A stretch of DNA of 64,000 nucleotides from Omphiscola glabra. Taxonomy: Eukaryota; Mollusca; Gastropoda; Lymnaeidae. The position numbers and the translations under genes are program-made. Shown here piece after piece: positions 59,251 to 64,000 of the stretch. Numbering within the stretch: the first letter of the stretch is position 1; each line of letters begins with the position of its first letter. The notes under the pieces were generated by a model. That model searched no databases and was not told where the DNA came from. It was given only the letters and a program-made list of their open reading frames with translations. The stretch lies in contig OZ024795.1 in the NCBI GenBank assembly GCA_964017045.1, positions 53,545,350-53,609,349 of the forward strand, written 5' to 3'.

Positions 59251-60009
59251 CTGAGGAAAAGAAATACTCTCTTGACATAATGTATATTCTTAATGTTTTC
59301 AGTTGTAAAAAATATTAATATTAAAATAACTAATCCGTATTGCAGTTATTAATGGAACTAATGGAATAGTGTTCTAGAAATGGATTTCCAAATAAAAAAG
59401 ATTATAGAAAAAAAATCGAAGCTTCTAGAATAATCTAGAAACTTCATGAAAGATGACTCAGTGATACTGAGAAAATTCCCAGGAAAGTATAGAATTGAAT
59501 AGAACTAAACTAACATTTCAATAAGCTTTTAGATCCCACTATATATCCCAGTGGAACAATTCTGCTAGATTAAATTTAATAACATCCTCAAAAAATTATT
59601 TTTCGTATTTGAAAAAATTCCACAACTATATGTCATAAATATAATCGTTTTTCATTTAAGTTAAAAGAGAGGCGCTGATGGGGACCCATTCCATAAGTGT
59701 ACCGTTTTAGTTATGCCTGAGAGACTGGGTCCTATAAAAATTATTCAGATAATTAATGGAGTTAAAATTTAATAGTTGTCCCATTAAATGCTTGAGAGAC
59801 CGCAGTCCCTACCGAAAGAAGACGAAGGGTACAATCAGTTTAAAAATGCTCTAGTATAGATATAGTTTTTTAAATGATCAAACTTTCTGAAATATCGGAC
59901 ATTAATTTCCAATCCACCAATATTTTATTACCGGTACATATAATGAAGGGAATTGCTATTAATCTGTAAAGGCTTAGATCAATCAAATCCCATATAACCT
60001 ATAGTGTTG

Positions 60010-60300
60010 TCTAAGCCAAGCCTTATGGTATTTATATAGTTTTTATAAGGAAAAATATAATATTAATAATATGGCCCCCAAAGGAGTGGATATTATGAGT
60101 TCAGTACCCTTTGGTATTTGAATATGGATAGTTAAGAAGTGTATGTATTCTAAGTTTTGTCAAGATCCATCTGCTATATAGGCTATGCAAGTATTTTTTT
60201 GTAATTATATTTATATAGCTCATATAAGGAAAAAATGAATTCAGGGCTCCCGGCCCCAAACGGAATATTTTTTTTAACTTCTAACCCCCCCCCCCCCACC
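60010..60300. repeat. Diverged direct duplication
   Basis: TATTTATATAGTTTTTATAA with a following GGCCCCCAAAGGAGTGGA is echoed about 185 bp later by TATTTATATAGCTCATATAA with GGCCCCAAACGGAATA. It is probably two copies of a short dispersed repeat. Confidence 0.4.
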
Positions 60301-63300
60301 CCAGTATTTCATTCTGGATAAAGATGGATATATCTGTCACTGTCAATTATTCAATTAATATGCATGTAAAAACGCATGAGCAACAATAGCCACAAACAAA
60401 TTTTCAATTTTATATATATTATATGAATATCCATATATGTATTATGTATACAATACACAGTATATTACATAAGCTTCCATTGTATCTATTGTGGTTCATA
60501 CAATACCTACTTCATGTAGGATGTGAACAGCCAAAAGTCTTCCTAACAAATTTCACATCTATTACCATGTTTGGGGGCCAAATAGTAGAAAAGGAATGTC
60601 TAAATACCGCACCAAACGACTGTATTCTTCACACACACAAAAAAACATTTTATCAATGTAAAATAACAAAAATATCCTTCACACTAATAGCATTGGTTTT
60701 ATCAAGTTTCTTCCAAGACTTGAACTTGAAACATTTTAAGCTCAAATATTTGTTTCTGAAGTTTAATGGCAATGTATGAGTACATTTTTGAGTCAGCTGC
60801 TTGCTTCTTATAATTTTTTTTCTTTAAATTCATTGGAATGTGTGAGCAAACATGGTACAGTACAAAGTAGTCATGACAGGGGAGGTATCAATTGGATGGT
60901 ACCAAAATTGTAATGACAAAAGAAATTGTCAGTAGCATCCACATATTTATAAAATATTTCACTTAACCTGACCAAGTGTAGGTTTCTGTCTGCTTATACC
61001 TATGTGCCACATAAACTAAATGTCTTTTGTTAAATTGTTTCTTTCAGAGGCTATATGCTTCATAATTAGTGTAACTATTAATTCTCAATTACACCAAGGT
61101 GAATATAATCCACTACCATGTTCCAAGAAAGAAAAGATAAATTAATGATGCAGTTGTACAACAAATATTTACATGCGCATATGATAAAATGAATTCCTTT
61201 GATAATAGAGCTCCTGAAATAAACAGAGTTGCCTTTGATAAATGAACTGAAAAGTAACAATGAAATCTGGCTCTTAAAAGCAAGACTAAAATATGCAGTT
61301 CACTAGTTCCATCAATAATTACATGTTTTTTAACTTTTAAAGTTAAAGTCTTAATTTCTTCTTTCTAGCATCCTGAAAAAACAACAGCACATAACACTCA
61401 ATTATTTACTCCATTTTAGTGTCCCTTGTAAAACATCTGAGCACTAAGGTTTCTTTGATCGTTGGCATCTCTGCCATGTTTCACAGTGGAGTCAATGGAA
61501 TTTTCAAGCTGATAATAAATCTTAATTAAGAAATTTAAAACTCTATAAAAGCTAAGATGTATCTAACTTTCTACCAAGTTATCTATTAACAGGCAAGCAT
61601 AAGAAAAAGGTCATGGTGAATATTCAAGGATGAACAAATGTCACAAAATGTTCTTTTTTAAAAAAGAAATAAAATGAGTTTCACCCCAGAAAAGCAAAAG
61701 TAATTTAACTCATGGACGAGAATATTAGTTTTAGTATTTTAATATAAGTACCAATTTACATCTTATTAAAGAAAATGTTGTATTAACTGGTCCCCGGTCA
61801 TATAACATCAAGTTTTTTGTTGTTTACCTGGTGTAATGACAACATTAAATAAAGATCACCTCACTATAAATTATAATATCATTATATTGGTTAAATTAAA
61901 AATTGTGATAAGAACATGAATTCATGCCATTGATCTTAAAATCCAAAGGATGACCCACATGAGCTGTGAGATTTTGTGTATTCAGCTAAGATTCTAGAGC
62001 TGAGCTTAAGCGGACAAATGTAGACAAAGCTAAGTAACTGTACAATGTATAGAGACGATTCTATCAAATCTATTCAATTTGTTTAGAGATGACTCTATTC
62101 AACACCAAAAGAATTTGTTATTTCTCTATAGAAAGGTAATAATTTTACATGAAGGGAATTCATTCAAGTAAAGTGCCTTCAGAGAAACACTGACTAACTT
62201 CACCAGCCTGTTTGGTGCCCAAGTCTAAGTGTATTAGCAAGCTAAAAATTGACAAGATATTAAACTCAGAATAATTACTTTTCAATCTTTTTCTGACAGT
62301 CTACAAAATTTTGTAAAAACAAGTATTACTTTGTTTATAAAGAAACAAAACCAAACTATTTTCCCCTATAACTTACTGAATCTATGTCACATATTCCCAG
62401 GTGACCTGAAACCTCAGTGACCCACAACCCAGATCAATGGAAATAAAGACTTTTTTTAAGGGGGTAAATTAAAACACATATATGATAGATATTTCAGTGT
62501 AGTATAATTTATAACTTATACAATGTGATGATTAAAATTGTAACTAAAACACTAAATAACAATGAAAATTAGTTTTTAAAAAATAATTTTTTGAGTTCAC
62601 CGTTTCAACCAGCGACCCCCACTGAAAATCCTTCAGAACCCCATTAGGGGGGGGGGGTCACAATCCATTGCTTGGGAACAGGTGATTAATTTCAGCAAAA
62701 TTGTAGAGAGAATGTTTGAAAACAATTGTGTTTATTAAATCTTGGTCGTCCAATATTGTACCTATTTTATATTCATAATTTTGTTTGGGATAAAGGAAGC
62801 ACAAGAACCAAAGGTAATGAAATGTGTATTGAAGGCAATGCAATTAAATCTAATGATAACTGAAACATATTTGAACTAAATGTGATGAATCATAAGAGAA
62901 CTAAAGCTAATGTAATCCACTCACAAGAACTAAGAGTTTTGGCACATATCTATTTATAATGTTCTCCAACAATGAGTACTCTCCAGTAAACCCAGCAATG
63001 AATTATAAGTGGAGGGCTGTTACAAATTTCTCAGCAGGGCTTAGAAATGAATCCTAATATTCTGGCTTTGAAAGTTTGTCAATCTTTAAGTATATTTTGT
63101 GAGGGCCATTTTAAAGTACCGGTACTCAGAAAATGGTAAGAATCAGTCAGAAATTATTCACAAAACATATTAGTCAAGAGACTAGTAAGTCAGAGAGTTA
63201 TTTCACTTTTCAAGAGTTGACTTGAACAAAACCCATTCAAAATTTAAAGTGGTTAAATAGTGTAAGGAGGTTAATTTATCTCCCTGGGATAAAATCAACA

Positions 63301-63487
63301 TGAATAACTATAATTAGCTTTCGAGTAATTAAAGTGAAGTTGTTCATGTGATCAATTATTGTTGTTTCTTAATGAGGTGAAAAATAAAAGTGAAATCATT
63401 GCTCATTCTAATACTGGTAGTTTAAGTTAGGTAGGTTATATTACATAAATATAGATAGGGAAAAACAGCCAGACTACCTACAATATA
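60301..63487. other. AT-rich sequence without recognised gene
   Basis: No exon could be supported on either strand, and no minisatellite arrays are present, in contrast to the left two thirds of the window. Confidence 0.5.
62585..62690 (-). other. Possible hAT terminus remnant
   Basis: On the minus strand CTGTTCCCAAGCAATGG is followed by GTGACCCCC and GGGGTTCTGAAGGATTTT, like the outer part of a hAT MITE. It is weak and incomplete. Confidence 0.3.
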
Positions 63488-63720
63488 CAGTCGAACCCGC
63501 TTATCTCGACCCCGGTTAACTCGCCAACCCTATTAAGTCGACGTTTTTGAAGTGGAACCCCCAAATTCTCTCTTTGTCTTAGCATTTTCTCATCGGTTAT
63601 GTCGATTCTTTTATGTCGCCGAACCCTAATATCTCAAGCACAAAAGAGGGCCAAATTTGCCACTTTACGTTGGTTATCTTGATCCCCATGACCAATCGTC
63701 AGCTTTTGAAAATGTTAGTT
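63488..63720 (+). mobile_element. Pogo/Tigger-like transposon terminus
   Basis: It begins after a TA with CAGTCGAACCCGCTTATCTC, then several decayed copies of the TATCTCGA/TATGTCGA motif, the style of Tc1/mariner pogo-type inverted termini. The matching right end is not found and may lie outside the window. Confidence 0.6.
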
Positions 63721-64000
63721 ATCGATGCCACGAAAGGAAACCACAAACTTGACTAAGCAATGCATTTTTTACTATGGACGAAACCTTCACATCTTGTGAC
63801 CTCATTCCGCTGATCGCGTCATGCGCAATGACTATATAGTTTATATAAGGCAACGCATCCCCCTATTTCTAAAATACTATTTAGGGTCGACTTATTTTAA
63901 TCTTTCAACTTTGGCACATGAATAAATAATTAAAGCTCTCCCTGACCAATGGTTTAATAGTTTTTGCACACGGCCAACTCTTATGAATGAAATAGTATTA

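Noticed and set aside
60423..60779. 118-codon plus-strand frame
   Set aside because: AT-rich with many Ile, Phe and Leu residues, no family resemblance and no splice sites; probably chance.

Overview
The window looks like a metazoan genome, most likely a gastropod mollusc. It holds two long multi-exon genes with canonical GT/AG introns, degenerate hAT, LINE and pogo-like elements, and an exceptional load of minisatellites (about 45 arrays). The gastropod assignment is an inference from gene style and from a SPIN-type hAT MITE, a family reported in pond snail as well as in vertebrates and a blood-feeding bug. There are no bacterial operons, rRNA genes or CRISPR arrays.

Layout. (1) From 2,993 to 46,185 the minus strand carries most of one nuclear-receptor gene. 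Nine exons join in a consistent reading phase into 1,119 codons: a disordered N-terminal region spread over five exons, a two-finger DNA-binding domain on exons 6 and 7, a T-box/hinge exon with a coding repeat, and a 1.65-kb exon with a very long hinge and the first helices of the ligand-binding domain. The rest of that domain lies beyond the left edge or was not found. (2) From 46.2 to 49.05 kb is a head-to-head spacer of at most 2.9 kb. It contains a foldback repeat, a LINE tail and a retroelement-like insertion with a 14-bp target duplication. (3) From 49,077 to 57,199 the plus strand carries a complete FERRY3 (C12orf4) orthologue: 12 coding exons and 550 residues, against 552 in human. FERRY3 is a subunit of the five-protein FERRY complex, a Rab5 effector that links mRNAs to early endosomes. 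(4) From 57.2 to 64 kb is AT-rich sequence with no recognisable exon, one copy of a dispersed repeat and a pogo/Tigger-like terminus near the right edge.

The two genes have no obvious shared pathway; their relation is positional (divergent neighbours).

The most unusual feature is how the minisatellites sit relative to exons. Many begin within about 100 bp of a splice site. Four have units that copy an exon-intron junction or the intron start, so they carry extra copies of a 5' splice site: nuclear-receptor exons 4 and 7, and FERRY3 exons 5 and 9. The nuclear-receptor exon 4 array holds about 28 near-identical donor copies. A fifth repeat is coding and abuts the donor of exon 8. The four internal N-terminal exons are all symmetric phase 1-1 exons, so any can be skipped without a frameshift.
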